The notes under the pieces are model-generated. The model saw nothing but the letters and a program-made list of their open reading frames with translations, ran no database searches and was not told where the DNA came from. DNA of 64,000 nt, taken from the NCBI GenBank assembly GCA_006218025.1, contig VBWA01000001.1, positions 62,001 to 126,000 on the forward strand, written 5' to 3'. Made by a program: the position numbers and the translations under genes. Below, in pieces: positions 29,507 to 39,083 of this stretch (positions within the stretch are counted from its first letter, which is position 1; each line of letters starts with the position of its first letter). The DNA comes from Rhodocyclaceae bacterium. GTDB lineage: Bacteria > Pseudomonadota > Gammaproteobacteria > Burkholderiales > Rhodocyclaceae.

Positions 29507-30604
29507 CTAGATTGCGCGGGCGCGCAGTTCGGCAACCTCGGCAAACCCCTGCGTTTCGAGGTAGGCCGCGACCAGCGTGCTCAAGCCGACGATTCTCAGC
29601 TTCTTGCCGGCGTCATGGAGGCGCCGCAGCACCTGCAGCAAATGTCCGGCGCTTCCGGGATCGATGCGCACCAGATTGCGTGCATCGACATCGAACTCGT
29701 CGCGACCGGCCAGCGCCGCTTCGATTGGCGCGAAGTCGGCGGCGGTCGCACCCACCATCTGGCCGCGCAGCAAAAAATCCTCCCCCCTGGGCTCGCCGAC
29801 GGATGACTCCTTCGGAACTTCGGTGGGCCGCGCCGGCAGCGCCTCCCATGAGGGCGGCGAAACCTCGAAAGTCACCGCGTAGTTAACCGCGGCTTCCTCG
29901 AAAGCCTCCTGGCGGAATGCCTGCTGATAGAGCTCCAGCAGCAGCAGCCACATCGCTTCGTTGGCGCGCTCGCCCGGCACGACTTTCGCCGCCAGAATCT
30001 GCGCCAGATGCTCTGGGCTGCCGAACACGATTTCCTTCTTGGCCCGTTTCAGGGCGGCCAAACCTCGCATCAGCAGCGTGGCGCCATTGTTGTCGACATC
30101 GGTCAGCTTTGCCAGGTCCATCCGCACCACGGTGCTGGTCGCCGCCAGCTTCATGGTCTGCTTGAGGACTTCGCCGATGCCGGCATTCAGTACGCCGGAA
30201 AGCGACACATGGGCCCGCCCGCCGCTGCTCTCGCTGGCGGTGTGCGGGCCATCGACCACGGCACTCCAACCCGGCGGTGATTTCTCGAAACGGCGCGCAA
30301 AGGTCAGGGCCAGCGCGTCGAAGGCCGGGCGGCGCCCCAGGGCCTGCAGCAGTTCGAACAGGCAACCCCAGGCGCGCACCGCGAAATCGCCGAGGTCCTC
30401 ACCGCTCTTGATCGCAGCCTCCAGCCGGCGCATGGCCTCCAGGTCCTGCCCCTTGGCATACATCGCCGCGGCCTCTGCCAGCGGCGGCGGCAGCGATGGG
30501 CGCACTGGCGGTGCCGGCGGTGCCGGCGAAGGCGGAATTTCAGGCGCAGGAGACTCCTCGGGCGGCGTCTCGAACGCGCCCGGCACCGTGAAATCGAGGG
30601 ACAT
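29507..30604 (-). CDS. STAS domain protein of unknown function
   Basis: 365 aa from the ATG at 30604. A Pro-rich N-terminal region (residues 10-45) is followed by a central helical part. A STAS-like domain comes next ([52 protein letters not shown]). A second degenerate STAS-like domain lies at the C terminus ([42 protein letters not shown]). Tandem STAS units suggest a scaffold or signalling protein. It lies upstream of hslVU with a 23-base gap, so it may be cotranscribed with them. The exact role is unknown. Confidence 0.7.
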   Translation of the reverse strand: MSLDFTVPGAFETPPEESPAPEIPPSPAPPAPPVRPSLPPPLAEAAAMYAKGQDLEAMRRLEAAIKSGEDLGDFAVRAWGCLFELLQALGRRPAFDALALTFARRFEKSPPGWSAVVDGPHTASESSGGRAHVSLSGVLNAGIGEVLKQTMKLAATSTVVRMDLAKLTDVDNNGATLLMRGLAALKRAKKEIVFGSPEHLAQILAAKVVPGERANEAMWLLLLELYQQAFRQEAFEEAAVNYAVTFEVSPPSWEALPARPTEVPKESSVGEPRGEDFLLRGQMVGATAADFAPIEAALAGRDEFDVDARNLVRIDPGSAGHLLQVLRRLHDAGKKLRIVGLSTLVAAYLETQGFAEVAELRARAI

Positions 30605-30669
30605 CAGATCGTCGTCGTCGGCGGCCACTACTGATCTGGAGCATCGCTGCGTTGGTTGAGGACTGAAGA

Positions 30670-31452
30670 TTATAACTCGGAGGCCGCCGGCCTGAAGAAG
30701 CTCAGCCCGCCAAACGCCAACAGGCACAGACAGCACACCACGGTGGCCCCGGCAGGAAGATCGACGTACAGCGAAAGCCCGAGACCCATGGCATAGCCCG
30801 CCGCGCCCAACAGATAGGCGATGACGATGCGCCGCGCGCCACTAAAGGCGCGGGTCGCCACCGCCGGAGCGATCAGGCTGGTAAACACCAGCAGCACGCC
30901 GACCAGTTGCACCGACGCCGTCACTGTGATCGCGAACAGAAGATAGAAGCCGAGCCGCGGCCAGCGTTGCGCCGGCCCCAGCCACAAGGCCAGGACGCCG
31001 ACATACAGCAGCGCCACGGGCCACAAGGCGGCCCAGCTCACCCACAACAGCTGGCCGGCCAGCAGGTCGCGCAGATGCTCGCCGCCATGCGGGTTGTGCG
31101 CCAGCAACAGGATGCCGGCGGCCGCAGAAAAGACGAACACCAGGCCGATCAGCGCCTCCTGCAGCTCCGGCCAGCGGCGCTCGCACCAGGTCAGCAGCAG
31201 CGCGCCGGCGCCCGCCGCGAGAGCGGCAGCCAGCTGGGCGCCGAGACCGTGCGGGCCGATGCCATGAAACATCGCATCGAGATCGGTCAGGCTCGCGGCG
31301 ACGGCGCCCAGCCCCGCCACCTGCGCAATCGCGAGGTCGATGAAAATGATGCCCCGCCGCAGCACGTCGATGCCGAGTACCACGTGCGTCGCCAGCACCA
31401 GCAGGCCGGCGGCGAAGGGAGCGATGAGCAGGGTCCAGTCGAGTGTGTTCAT
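30670..31452 (-). CDS. metal (zinc/manganese-type) ABC transporter permease
   Basis: 260 aa with about eight hydrophobic helices. It matches the ABC-3 permease family: VLGIDVLRRGIIFIDLAIAQVAGLG near the N terminus, and SVQLVGVLLVFTSLIAPAVATR near the C-terminal cytoplasmic coupling region. Such permeases work with a ZnuA-type binding protein and an ATPase. The binding protein is the upstream gene, but no ATPase gene is found anywhere in the window. Confidence 0.88.
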   Translation of the reverse strand: MNTLDWTLLIAPFAAGLLVLATHVVLGIDVLRRGIIFIDLAIAQVAGLGAVAASLTDLDAMFHGIGPHGLGAQLAAALAAGAGALLLTWCERRWPELQEALIGLVFVFSAAAGILLLAHNPHGGEHLRDLLAGQLLWVSWAALWPVALLYVGVLALWLGPAQRWPRLGFYLLFAITVTASVQLVGVLLVFTSLIAPAVATRAFSGARRIVIAYLLGAAGYAMGLGLSLYVDLPAGATVVCCLCLLAFGGLSFFRPAASEL

Positions 31453-31470
31453 TTTAAAAACCTTGGTTCA

Positions 31471-31542
31471 GTCCGCAGATTTCGCAGATTGGCGCAGAAA
31501 AATCATTGCGTAATCTGTGTAATCCGCGAAATCTGCGGATAA
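31471..31542. repeat. R2 dispersed repeat, copy 1
   Basis: Short degenerate CGCAGATT units on one side and their reverse complement (AATCTG, AATCCGCGAAATCTGCGGAT) on the other, making a long imperfect inverted repeat. It lies between the permease and binding-protein genes. The same pattern recurs at 59568-59662. Confidence 0.7.
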
Positions 31543-31558
31543 CTCGCTTCTTGCAGTT

Positions 31559-32449
31559 TCATTTGACCGCCAGCAGGCGCGCCAGCGTATCGTCGAACAG
31601 GCTGGCCAGATCCTTCGCCGCGTCGTTGCCGCCGACGGTGAAGGGCAAGACCACGGCCGGCGTGCCGCTGTTGGCGGCGAACCAGTCGGTCGCCCGGCTG
31701 CTTTCCCAGACGGCGCGAATCACCCAGCGCGGCCTCTGGCCGCGCACCTGTTCCAGCACGCGCGACAAGTGCGCGGCAGAAGCCTCGACTCCCGGCTTGG
31801 GTTCCAGCGTCGCCACTTCCTTGAGGCCCAGCCAGTCGAGCAGATAGGAAAAGGACTTGTGCTGCACCACGATCGGCTGCCCGCGCAAGGCGGCGGCCTG
31901 CTTCTCCCAGCGCGCGAGGTTGGCGCGCCAGCGAACAGCGAAGGCCGCATAGCCTGCCTGGTAGGCCGCGGCATTGGCCGGGTCGAGCTGCGCCATGCGT
32001 GCCGCCAGCGCCTCGCCGACCCTAAGGTAGACGCGCGGATCGGTATTGATGTGCGGATTGCCGCCGGCATGCACATCGCCGTCGGCGCGATCCAGCCTGC
32101 CCGGAATTTCCAGCATCCGCGCCTGCGCCGCGGCTTCGAAGTAACCCGGCTGGCCGGACTGGATGCGGGCATTGCCGGATTCGCGCTGCACCACCGGCAG
32201 CCAGCCGACTTCCAGTTCGGCGCCGGTGGCGATGATCAGGTCGGCGTTGCGCCCGCGCGCGATCAGCGAGGGCCGCGCCTCGATCCGGTGCGGGTCCTGC
32301 AAGGCCGTGGTCACCGATGCCACCCTGATCCTGTCGCCGCCGATCTCCTGCGCCAGGGCCGCCCATTCCGGCACGGTGGTCAGCACATTCAGCGCTGCCT
32401 GCGCGGGCAGCGCCAGCAGCGCGGCCAGAATCACGAGAAAGTTTTTCAT
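31559..32449 (-). CDS. metal ABC transporter substrate-binding protein (ZnuA-like)
   Basis: 296 aa with a cleavable signal peptide (MKNFLVILAALLALPAQA). Cluster A-I binding-protein fold: LNVLTTVPEWAALAQEIGG, DPHRIEARPSLIA (metal His), NADLIIATGAELEVGW, the GGNPHINTDPRVYL His block, and VVQHKSFSYLLDWLGL. The histidine-rich acidic loop of classical ZnuA is absent, so the metal could be zinc, manganese or another. It is cotranscribed with the outer-membrane protein gene upstream (10-base gap). Confidence 0.9.
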   Translation of the reverse strand: MKNFLVILAALLALPAQAALNVLTTVPEWAALAQEIGGDRIRVASVTTALQDPHRIEARPSLIARGRNADLIIATGAELEVGWLPVVQRESGNARIQSGQPGYFEAAAQARMLEIPGRLDRADGDVHAGGNPHINTDPRVYLRVGEALAARMAQLDPANAAAYQAGYAAFAVRWRANLARWEKQAAALRGQPIVVQHKSFSYLLDWLGLKEVATLEPKPGVEASAAHLSRVLEQVRGQRPRWVIRAVWESSRATDWFAANSGTPAVVLPFTVGGNDAAKDLASLFDDTLARLLAVK

Positions 32450-32459
32450 CGTCGTCTCC

Positions 32460-33872
32460 TCAGAACTTGTGGGCGCCGTGGGCGCCTATGCTCATGACGT
32501 ATTGCAGCCAGAACTGGTTGTCGACGAGGCCCGGCCCGCGCGAAACATCGCGGGCAAACTGGAAGCGCAGACGGGCGAACTCGGATGAGGCGTAGTCGAT
32601 CATCACGGTGTCGCGGCGCGGTTTCCAGGCCGCGAACTGCGGCAAATCGGCGGCAGCGAGTGCACCGCTGTTCACCAAGCCGATCGCGGCGTTGCCGGAA
32701 TCGAGCCGGTCGTAGCGATAGCCGACGCGCCAGTGCGGCATGAACTGATATACGCCCTGCACGTAGAAACCGCTCTGCGTGGCGTCGTAGGTGCCGGCAA
32801 GGCGCACGCCGCAGTTCCCGGCGCCGGCGCCGGCCGCATCCACACACGACAGATCGCCGCTCTCGACGCGGCGAAAGGCTTCGGCCTGCAGCTTGAAATT
32901 GCGCTCGCCCGGATTGCCGTTGGGCGCCCACTTCCAGACGAAGTCGGCGCCGACGGTACGGCTGTTGCCGGAGAAGGCCACCGTGTTGGCGTTGCCCGTG
33001 GTGTCGGTCTGCGAGAAACCGCGCTCGGCCGGCCGCGTACCGACCGCCGACAGCCCCGCGCGCCAGCTGCCGGAGATGCCGACATCGCCGCCGGTGCGGG
33101 CGAACACCGCGCCCAGCGCCGAGCCGTTCTTGTTGCGGTCGCTGCCGGGGAAGGCGCTGTCGCGGCCCGCCTCGAGACCCAGTTCGATCCATGTCTCGGT
33201 CGGCGCCAGCCATTTCAGCTGCAGGCCTTCCGCCGTCAGCCGGTTGCCGAAGAAGGCCGCGTAGGCCAGCGGCGCATCGGCAAAATCCCAGGTGTGCGGG
33301 TGCTGCTCGTTCTGGTAGCCGATGCCGGACAGGAAGCGGCCGCCCTTGAGCGTCAGGCCATTGCCCAGCCCCAGCGTCTGGAACCATGCTTCCTCGACCG
33401 CAATGGTGTTTTCCGGCGAGAGCGCGAGGTTCAGGTGGCCGCGGAAATTCGGATCGACGTTGGCCGAGAGGACCAGCTCGCTTTCGCGCAAGGACAATCC
33501 CTTGCGCCGCGGCGGACCCACCTCCTCCGGCTCGCCGGCCGGCACGAAACCTTGCAGCGTCCAGCTCGCCGGCTCGCGCTGCGTCTTCGTCATGGCACCC
33601 TGCAGGATCAGCGAGACATCGGGATTGAAGCCGGTCGCGGCGCCGCGCCCGCCCGCGCTTGCGGCGCCACTGGCGGATGCAGGCGCCGCCTTGTTCGCCG
33701 TGGCCTCGGCACCGGCCAGGCGCTTTTCCAGCGCGTCGATGCGCTGCTCGTAGCTGCGTTTCATCTGCGCGATTTCCTCGCGCAGAGCTTGCAGGTCGGG
33801 ATCGGCCGCCGCGGCCGGGAAGCTCGCCAGCACGCCACAGGCGGCCAGCATGGAAACTGAAATTCGATTCAT
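32460..33872 (-). CDS. outer-membrane beta-barrel protein with N-terminal coiled coil
   Basis: 470 aa. A signal peptide (cleavage near AAAADP) is followed by a coiled coil (LREEIAQMKRSYEQRIDALEKRLAG shortened, residues about 28-52), an Ala/Gly linker, then a long run of alternating amphipathic strands ending HGAHKF, a C-terminal Phe typical of porins. Segments such as EAWFQTLGLGNGLTLKGGRFLSG recall porin-like receptors placed next to zinc transporters. Its location directly upstream of the binding protein suggests it lets the metal or a metal complex cross the outer membrane; this is inference. Confidence 0.8.
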   Translation of the reverse strand: MNRISVSMLAACGVLASFPAAAADPDLQALREEIAQMKRSYEQRIDALEKRLAGAEATANKAAPASASGAASAGGRGAATGFNPDVSLILQGAMTKTQREPASWTLQGFVPAGEPEEVGPPRRKGLSLRESELVLSANVDPNFRGHLNLALSPENTIAVEEAWFQTLGLGNGLTLKGGRFLSGIGYQNEQHPHTWDFADAPLAYAAFFGNRLTAEGLQLKWLAPTETWIELGLEAGRDSAFPGSDRNKNGSALGAVFARTGGDVGISGSWRAGLSAVGTRPAERGFSQTDTTGNANTVAFSGNSRTVGADFVWKWAPNGNPGERNFKLQAEAFRRVESGDLSCVDAAGAGAGNCGVRLAGTYDATQSGFYVQGVYQFMPHWRVGYRYDRLDSGNAAIGLVNSGALAAADLPQFAAWKPRRDTVMIDYASSEFARLRFQFARDVSRGPGLVDNQFWLQYVMSIGAHGAHKF

Positions 33873-33945
33873 GATTGCTCCAGAGCAAATGACACAGAAC
33901 GCCGTGCGGCGAGAGGCCGGCGGCGCAGAACAACGTCAAGTGGCT

Positions 33946-34296
33946 TTAGAGCAGGGGCGGGGCGCGGCTGCGGAATGCCGCGCTGAAGCGCAAAGTCGGC
34001 GCTGGCGGTACGGCGACGGCAGGGGCCGCCACGCGTCCCGCCGCCGTTGCGAAAGGAAGAACCGGCGCGGGAGGCGCCACGTCGACGCCGGCAAACGCGA
34101 TGCAGGTGGTGCAGACATGCGACAGCGTCAGCGCTGCATTGTGATCGGCGTCTTCTCCGTGCGCGACATCAGTTGCAAGCCCCGCGGCGGACGATCCCGC
34201 CGCGTGGCCCACCATGTGCGCGAGCGCAGCCTGCTGCCCGCTGACGAGCAGCAGCGAGACGAGCAGGGCAAGGAATGGATGGAGGAAGCGGCGCAT
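33946..34296 (-). CDS. small exported protein, DUF2946-like
   Basis: 116 aa. A signal peptide (ALLVSLLLVSGQQAALA) is followed by several His residues (HMVGH, HGEDADH) and HVCTTC, a pattern suited to metal binding and seen in DUF2946 proteins near metal transport genes. It is first in the metal-uptake cluster. Residues about 95-101 (VPPAPT) are encoded by an antisense R1 copy in the low-complexity tail. The family assignment is tentative. Confidence 0.6.
   Translation of the reverse strand: MRRFLHPFLALLVSLLLVSGQQAALAHMVGHAAGSSAAGLATDVAHGEDADHNAALTLSHVCTTCIAFAGVDVAPPAPVLPFATAAGRVAAPAVAVPPAPTLRFSAAFRSRAPPLL
33994..34015 (+). repeat. R1 dispersed repeat, antisense in the DUF2946-like gene
   Basis: A perfect consensus copy (variable bases GT). 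The overlapping minus-strand gene reads V-P-P-A-P-T across it. Confidence 0.85.
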
Positions 34297-34326
34297 GGGG
34301 CGCGTATCAGATCACACTACGGGGCA

Positions 34327-35529
34327 TCAATCAACCTGCAGCAGCAGGCCCTTCAGGTAGTCGCCCTCGGGGAACGCGAGATCGACCGGATGGTCGGCGG
34401 CGCCCTGCAGACGCTGCACGATGCGCGCGGTCATTTTGGTCGATGCGCCGGCGTCGAGCGCGGCGCCGGCGACGATCTTCTGGAACAGTTCGGCCGAAAC
34501 ACCACCGGAACACGAATAGGTCATCAAGAGGCCGCCCGGCGCCAGCAGGCGCAGAGCCTGCACATTGATGTCCTTGTAGGCCCGCGCGGCGCGCTCGGCA
34601 TGCGCTGCGGTGTGGGCGAACTTGGGCGGATCGAGCACGATCAAATCGTAGCTCTCGCCGGCGCCGCGCATGTTGCGCAACTCGGCGAACACGTCGTCTT
34701 CGATCCAAAGCGCACGTGCGGCATCGAGTTGCGGATTGAGCGCGAGGTTGCGCCGCGCCGTCTCCAGCGCCGGACCGGAGCTGTCCATCGACACCACTTC
34801 GCGCGCGCCGCCGGCCAGCGCCTGCAGCGAAAACCCCGCCGTGTAGCAGAAGCAGTTGAGCACGCGGCGGCCGCGCGCCAGTTCGGCGACGCGGCGGCGG
34901 TTCTCGCGCTGGTCGAGATAGAAGCCGGTCTTGTGGCCGCCGACGATGTCGACCGTCATGTGCACGCCGTTTTCCTCGATCACCAGTTCGTCATCCGATG
35001 CAGCGCCATGCAGCCAGCCGGTGACGGGTTCGAGGCCTTCGAGGCTGCGCACCTCGACGTCCGAGCGCTCGTAGATGCGCGCACAACCAGTGGCCTTCAG
35101 CAAAGAGTCGGCGATGGCGGCACGCCACTTGTCGGCCCCGGCCGTGGTCAGTTGCACCACCACGGTGTCGCCGTAGCGATCGGCGATGACGCCGGGCAGG
35201 CCGTCGGATTCGGCGTGGATCAGGCGCAGGCCCTGCTGCCCGGCGAGCTCCGGCAGGGCCGCGCGGCGCGCCACGGCGGCCGCGACGCGACGTTTGAAGA
35301 AGGCGTGGTCGATGCTCTCGTCGATATCGAAGCTCCAGATCCGCGCGCGGATCTGCGAGGCCGGGCTCCACGCCGCGCGGGCCAGGGGCCGCCCATCGCT
35401 GGAAACGACATCGACCGTATCGCCCGGCCGGGCGCGGCCATCGAGTTGCGCAACCGCGCCGGAGAACAGCCAGGGATGCCGGCGGCGGACGGATCTTTCC
35501 TTGCCGGGATGAAGAGTGAGGGTAGCCAT
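34327..35529 (-). CDS. rlmI: 23S rRNA (cytosine-C5) methyltransferase, RlmI family
   Basis: 400 aa. An N-terminal PUA domain (LHPGKERSVRRRHPWLFSGAV) is followed by the RlmI EEHEP-like domain and a Rossmann methyltransferase with VLNCFCYTAGFSLQAL (motif I), DLIVLDPPKFAH (motif IV) and YSCSGGVSAELF (motif VI with the catalytic Cys). RlmI makes m5C1962 in E. coli 23S rRNA. An ATG with no strong Shine-Dalgarno; alone in its direction. Confidence 0.92.
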   Translation of the reverse strand: MATLTLHPGKERSVRRRHPWLFSGAVAQLDGRARPGDTVDVVSSDGRPLARAAWSPASQIRARIWSFDIDESIDHAFFKRRVAAAVARRAALPELAGQQGLRLIHAESDGLPGVIADRYGDTVVVQLTTAGADKWRAAIADSLLKATGCARIYERSDVEVRSLEGLEPVTGWLHGAASDDELVIEENGVHMTVDIVGGHKTGFYLDQRENRRRVAELARGRRVLNCFCYTAGFSLQALAGGAREVVSMDSSGPALETARRNLALNPQLDAARALWIEDDVFAELRNMRGAGESYDLIVLDPPKFAHTAAHAERAARAYKDINVQALRLLAPGGLLMTYSCSGGVSAELFQKIVAGAALDAGASTKMTARIVQRLQGAADHPVDLAFPEGDYLKGLLLQVD

Positions 35530-35980
35530 GGGGCGTGATGCTACAGGGCAAGCCGGGTGCGCGTCACGTCGTTTGAATTGAAGCGAGTGCGACCTGACGC
35601 GACGAACATCAAGATGGGTACAAGGCTCATCAGGCTCAAGTTAGCCGTGACCTGCCGGTCGAGCATCGCGCTCAGAGGGCCGCTTCAGACTGATTGCTAC
35701 CGCACAGGATTCACGGTCCTATGCGTGCTGCCGACCCAGCGCAGACGAGCTAGCCTTCGCAGGCTCAATAGCAGGTTGTTTAGCAAACGAGACTCGTAGC
35801 TCAACTATTCATGGCCTGCTCGCTACTCTGTTCGAGACCTAGCGAAGGCGATAGCAACCGAGGTGAGAGACCGGCAATTGTCCAGAGCATCCAGTCACAT
35901 CGTAATGAAAGACAACATGAACTTACGGTTTTGCATCTGTCAATACCAATTCCCCAATCGAGAACTCCCCTCATGCCACG
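35530..35980. other. 451-bp region with no recognisable gene
   Basis: Less GC-biased than its neighbours. Short open frames exist but have no motifs or ribosome sites. It looks like degenerate DNA beside the cyclase/acyltransferase pair. Confidence 0.5.
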
Positions 35981-37300
35981 TCAATGCAAAGCGGAGTAAA
36001 GGATGTCGTGCAGGCGTTCGACGACTCGGTTTTGCGTGTCCCGGGACACGACCGGTTCCATCACGATCGAGTTGAGACACAGCGTTCCACCGATCGTCGA
36101 AGCCGTGAATGCACTTGTGCCGAGCACCGAGAGCGACACAACAAAGCCTAGAGAAGCGACTCTGATCGGTCCGTTATCGGTTGCGATGGCCACCTTACCG
36201 ATATTGGTCAGGGCAAACGCCTTGATCATTCCACGGGAAAACACCTTGGCTGCGGTCTGGCGCCCCGTTTCGCCACCCCCGGCTTTTCGATAGCGATACA
36301 TGATCCAGCGGGCTATTCCGGTAACCCCAAGAAATGGCTGTCCGCTCGCAATCGCCTCGTTGAGGCCCTGTTTCAATTCGCGGGCCAGAGGCCAGAAGGC
36401 GGTTCCGTCGCCGACGACGTGGGTGGAGTAGGCGAGCGTCGCGTATAGACCCAGATCGTCCCCGATGGGCGGGGAGAATCGATCGCGCATGTTCAGCGCC
36501 GACGAAAATGCGATGTGCGCTGGCGGCGCCCCGATCTCCGGGCTGCTGGCAATGACTATGGCAGCGGCGAGCGCACCGTGAAGGGTGGTTTGCTCCCTGC
36601 GGGCTCGATCTGACAGAGCACACACGAATTCGGGTTCGAAACGCAGCATGCGCACCGCAGCCCGCCTCTCACCGAAACTCGCCGGCCGCTCGACCGGAAG
36701 GAAGCGCAATGGACCATGACGGAGAATTCGGCTCAGCCTTCGCCCAGCCAGCTTAACCAACCCGGCAAAACCCTTAAGGCCACGCGCCGTCGCGGGCATA
36801 TGACCATCCATCGACTCGGCCAAAGGCAGAATGTCAAGATCTTCGCCACGTAACGCCTGCATCAGGTCGCGGTACAGGAGCGATCCGGAAATTCCATCGC
36901 CGATCAGGTGGTGAAAGGTGGCGAACAGCGTGGCATGCGCCAGATCGTGGCGTATCCAAACGCAGCGGACCATCGGGCCCCGCCGTCTGTCGAACTCGGT
37001 ATGCAGCTCATATTCGGCCTCGGTCGCAACTGACGATGTGGGACCATCGACGATGCGCACGGGTATGGGGCCGGCACCCTGTCGAAACCACAGGTTCCCG
37101 TCTTCGCCATCGAGGCGCATGCGCAGGAGAGGATGGCGGGCCTGAACCTTGTCGAGCGCTGCGTGCAGGGATTCCTCAGCAAGTTCGCCGAAAAGTTCGC
37201 AATGCATCACGAAGTTCAAGGAGCAAAGGTCGTCCGCAAGGCAGATGGTTTGCTCCATGGGACTCAAAGTACGTTCTTTGACCTCTAGGTATTTTGTCAT
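35981..37300 (-). CDS. condensation-domain superfamily acyltransferase
   Basis: 439 aa. It has the chloramphenicol-acetyltransferase/condensation fold with the active-site motif HHLIGDG at residues 130-136 (HHxxxDG). Other typical pieces are ARHPLLRMRL near the N terminus and FSSALNMRDRFSPP and GDDLGLYATLAY in the second half. Stand-alone members such as PapA-type proteins move acyl groups from a thioester to an alcohol or amine. No peptide or polyketide synthase is near, so the substrate is unknown. It starts 13 bases after the adenylate cyclase stop and is probably cotranscribed, although no Shine-Dalgarno is visible. Less GC-rich than the core genes. Confidence 0.75.
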   Translation of the reverse strand: MTKYLEVKERTLSPMEQTICLADDLCSLNFVMHCELFGELAEESLHAALDKVQARHPLLRMRLDGEDGNLWFRQGAGPIPVRIVDGPTSSVATEAEYELHTEFDRRRGPMVRCVWIRHDLAHATLFATFHHLIGDGISGSLLYRDLMQALRGEDLDILPLAESMDGHMPATARGLKGFAGLVKLAGRRLSRILRHGPLRFLPVERPASFGERRAAVRMLRFEPEFVCALSDRARREQTTLHGALAAAIVIASSPEIGAPPAHIAFSSALNMRDRFSPPIGDDLGLYATLAYSTHVVGDGTAFWPLARELKQGLNEAIASGQPFLGVTGIARWIMYRYRKAGGGETGRQTAAKVFSRGMIKAFALTNIGKVAIATDNGPIRVASLGFVVSLSVLGTSAFTASTIGGTLCLNSIVMEPVVSRDTQNRVVERLHDILYSALH

Positions 37301-37313
37301 TTGGTATCTGAAA

Positions 37314-38591
37314 TTAATGGTGTGTGGTAGACGTCAACTCGCTGCCTGCAATCACCAGATACATGTCGATTGGCCCCTTTCCCTTGGCATCCACCTTGCC
37401 CCGGTACTCGCATTCGAAGTCGCCTTTAGCCAGATCGAAGGTGTATGCCGAGATATTTACCCTGCCGACTATTCCCGCACTTTCCATTCGGCTGGCAACA
37501 TTCACGGTATCACCCCAGACATCGAAAGCGTACTTGTGCTTGCCGACCACCCCGGCTACTACCGGTCCGCTGTGTATTCCGACGCGGAGTCCCCACTTGA
37601 AGGCCGAAGACAGATTGCGCTGTTCGATGAACGAAACCATTCGTAATCCGGCATCAATGCAACGATGCGCATGGTTGGAAGACGGCGTCGGTACCCCGGC
37701 CGCTGCCATGTAGGCATCGCCGATGGTCTTGATTTTCTCGATGCCACATTCGCAGCAGATGTCGTCGAACGCCGAGAAGATCTCGTTGAGCTCGGTAACC
37801 ATCCTCTCCGCAGGCATGGACGATGCAGCCTCGGTAAATCCGCTGAAATCGGTGAACAGGATGGTTGCCGCCTCATGGCGGGCCGAGCGTGCGACCCCTG
37901 TCGTGGTCAACTCCTTCGCGACCGCTGCGGGCAAGATATTCAGCAGCAACTGGTCCGAGCGCTCATGTTCCAAAGCTAGACGCCGTACTGCCAGAAAAGC
38001 ACGGCGACCCGCCAGGTCCATCTGGTAACAAATCAGCATGCCCCACAGATTGGCCAGTACAAGCGCCCCCACGTGGCGGACGACCGCATGCTCCGGCAGG
38101 TGCCCCAATCCGCTCATGAACGCCAGGTAGATGACCAGGCTTGCCCAGCCCCCTACCGAAGCAGCCGGAAATCGCAGACTGAAAATGCCATAGATGCTGA
38201 ACACATGCATTGCCATCATGAAAAACCCAGACGCTTCCAATGTCGGCGAATGGGACGAGCCGTAGGTGATGCCGATGGCCATAATCCAGGCCATGGCCAG
38301 CATCATGGTTTGATGGCTAACTATGAAAGCCCGTAGATACGTCAGTGCATAGCAGAGGGTGGTCGTTGCCAGGACCAGGGCGACGATTTTCGGCATGTGC
38401 TCCCGCATTGGGGAGCCTGCCCAATACACCATTGGCCATAGAAAGAAGACCGAAATCGCGGAAGCGCAAAGTAGCGCCACCCTCGCAGGGCGTCGGGACT
38501 TTTGCGCCTGCTCGCAGGTATATTCAGCCTCGAGCGCGTGGTCTGTGAACCGTAGCGAGATGCGGTTAATGCCGGAGTCGTCGGGTTTCAT
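37314..38591 (-). CDS. class III adenylate cyclase with membrane N-terminal domain
   Basis: 425 aa. Six hydrophobic helices (residues about 38-190) are followed by a cyclase homology domain. Metal-binding Asp248 (FTDFSGFT) and Asp292 (KTIGDAYM) are present. So are the ATP-selecting Lys288 and Asp357 (YAFDVWGDTVN) and the transition-state Asn364 and Arg368 (NVASRME), so it should be active and make cAMP rather than cGMP. The membrane part could sense a signal in the membrane. It leads a two-gene operon with the acyltransferase. Confidence 0.9.
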   Translation of the reverse strand: MKPDDSGINRISLRFTDHALEAEYTCEQAQKSRRPARVALLCASAISVFFLWPMVYWAGSPMREHMPKIVALVLATTTLCYALTYLRAFIVSHQTMMLAMAWIMAIGITYGSSHSPTLEASGFFMMAMHVFSIYGIFSLRFPAASVGGWASLVIYLAFMSGLGHLPEHAVVRHVGALVLANLWGMLICYQMDLAGRRAFLAVRRLALEHERSDQLLLNILPAAVAKELTTTGVARSARHEAATILFTDFSGFTEAASSMPAERMVTELNEIFSAFDDICCECGIEKIKTIGDAYMAAAGVPTPSSNHAHRCIDAGLRMVSFIEQRNLSSAFKWGLRVGIHSGPVVAGVVGKHKYAFDVWGDTVNVASRMESAGIVGRVNISAYTFDLAKGDFECEYRGKVDAKGKGPIDMYLVIAGSELTSTTHH

Positions 38592-39083
38592 TGTGTAACC
38601 TGCAGCGAGATTCGACTCAAGGGAATTTCAACGCCAGATGATGATAGACCTAAGCAGCATGGCTACAAAGCAATTCTCGCGATTGCCGTTCTGACGAATA
38701 CCAAGGTGCCATCTTGGCCAGGTTTCGGATCGAATGCTCCCCGAGTTTGGTCACACTGAAATCGCCCCCGGCGACATGCGTTGTTCATATCGCTTGCCGT
38801 TGGCTACCTCTTTGCCCGCCCCGATATCAGGAGTTGGTAAGGCGGCATTACATCTGGCTGTTTCTGGAGTAGAGCCGACCTTCATCTGACTGCTTTCCGG
38901 AAGGAAACAACGTCAACAGTTGGCCGGGTGTCGAAGTAGGAGTTCCGACCGTCAACGGCAGCAATCGCTGCATTGCCAACGCTTGGGACTACACCGCCCC
39001 GCTCGCTCCAAGTCGAACTGCAACGTTCCTTTTGGTACTGCTCGTCAGGGAAAATCCGGATTCTGCGATTGAATCTTCCGGAA
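38592..39083. other. 492-bp region with no recognisable gene
   Basis: Short interrupted frames only. It contains no repeat of the R1-R4 families. It must hold the cyclase promoter, but no clear boxes are seen. Confidence 0.5.

Noticed and set aside
32942..32963. Another R1 match (19/22) in the outer-membrane protein gene
   Set aside because: It is in a different codon phase from the other antisense copies, and the encoded TVGADF is normal barrel sequence, so chance similarity is more likely.
32446..33939. A 497-codon minus-strand frame overlapping the outer-membrane protein gene
   Set aside because: It is the wrong frame of the same DNA: Arg/Gly-rich with no signal peptide or barrel pattern.
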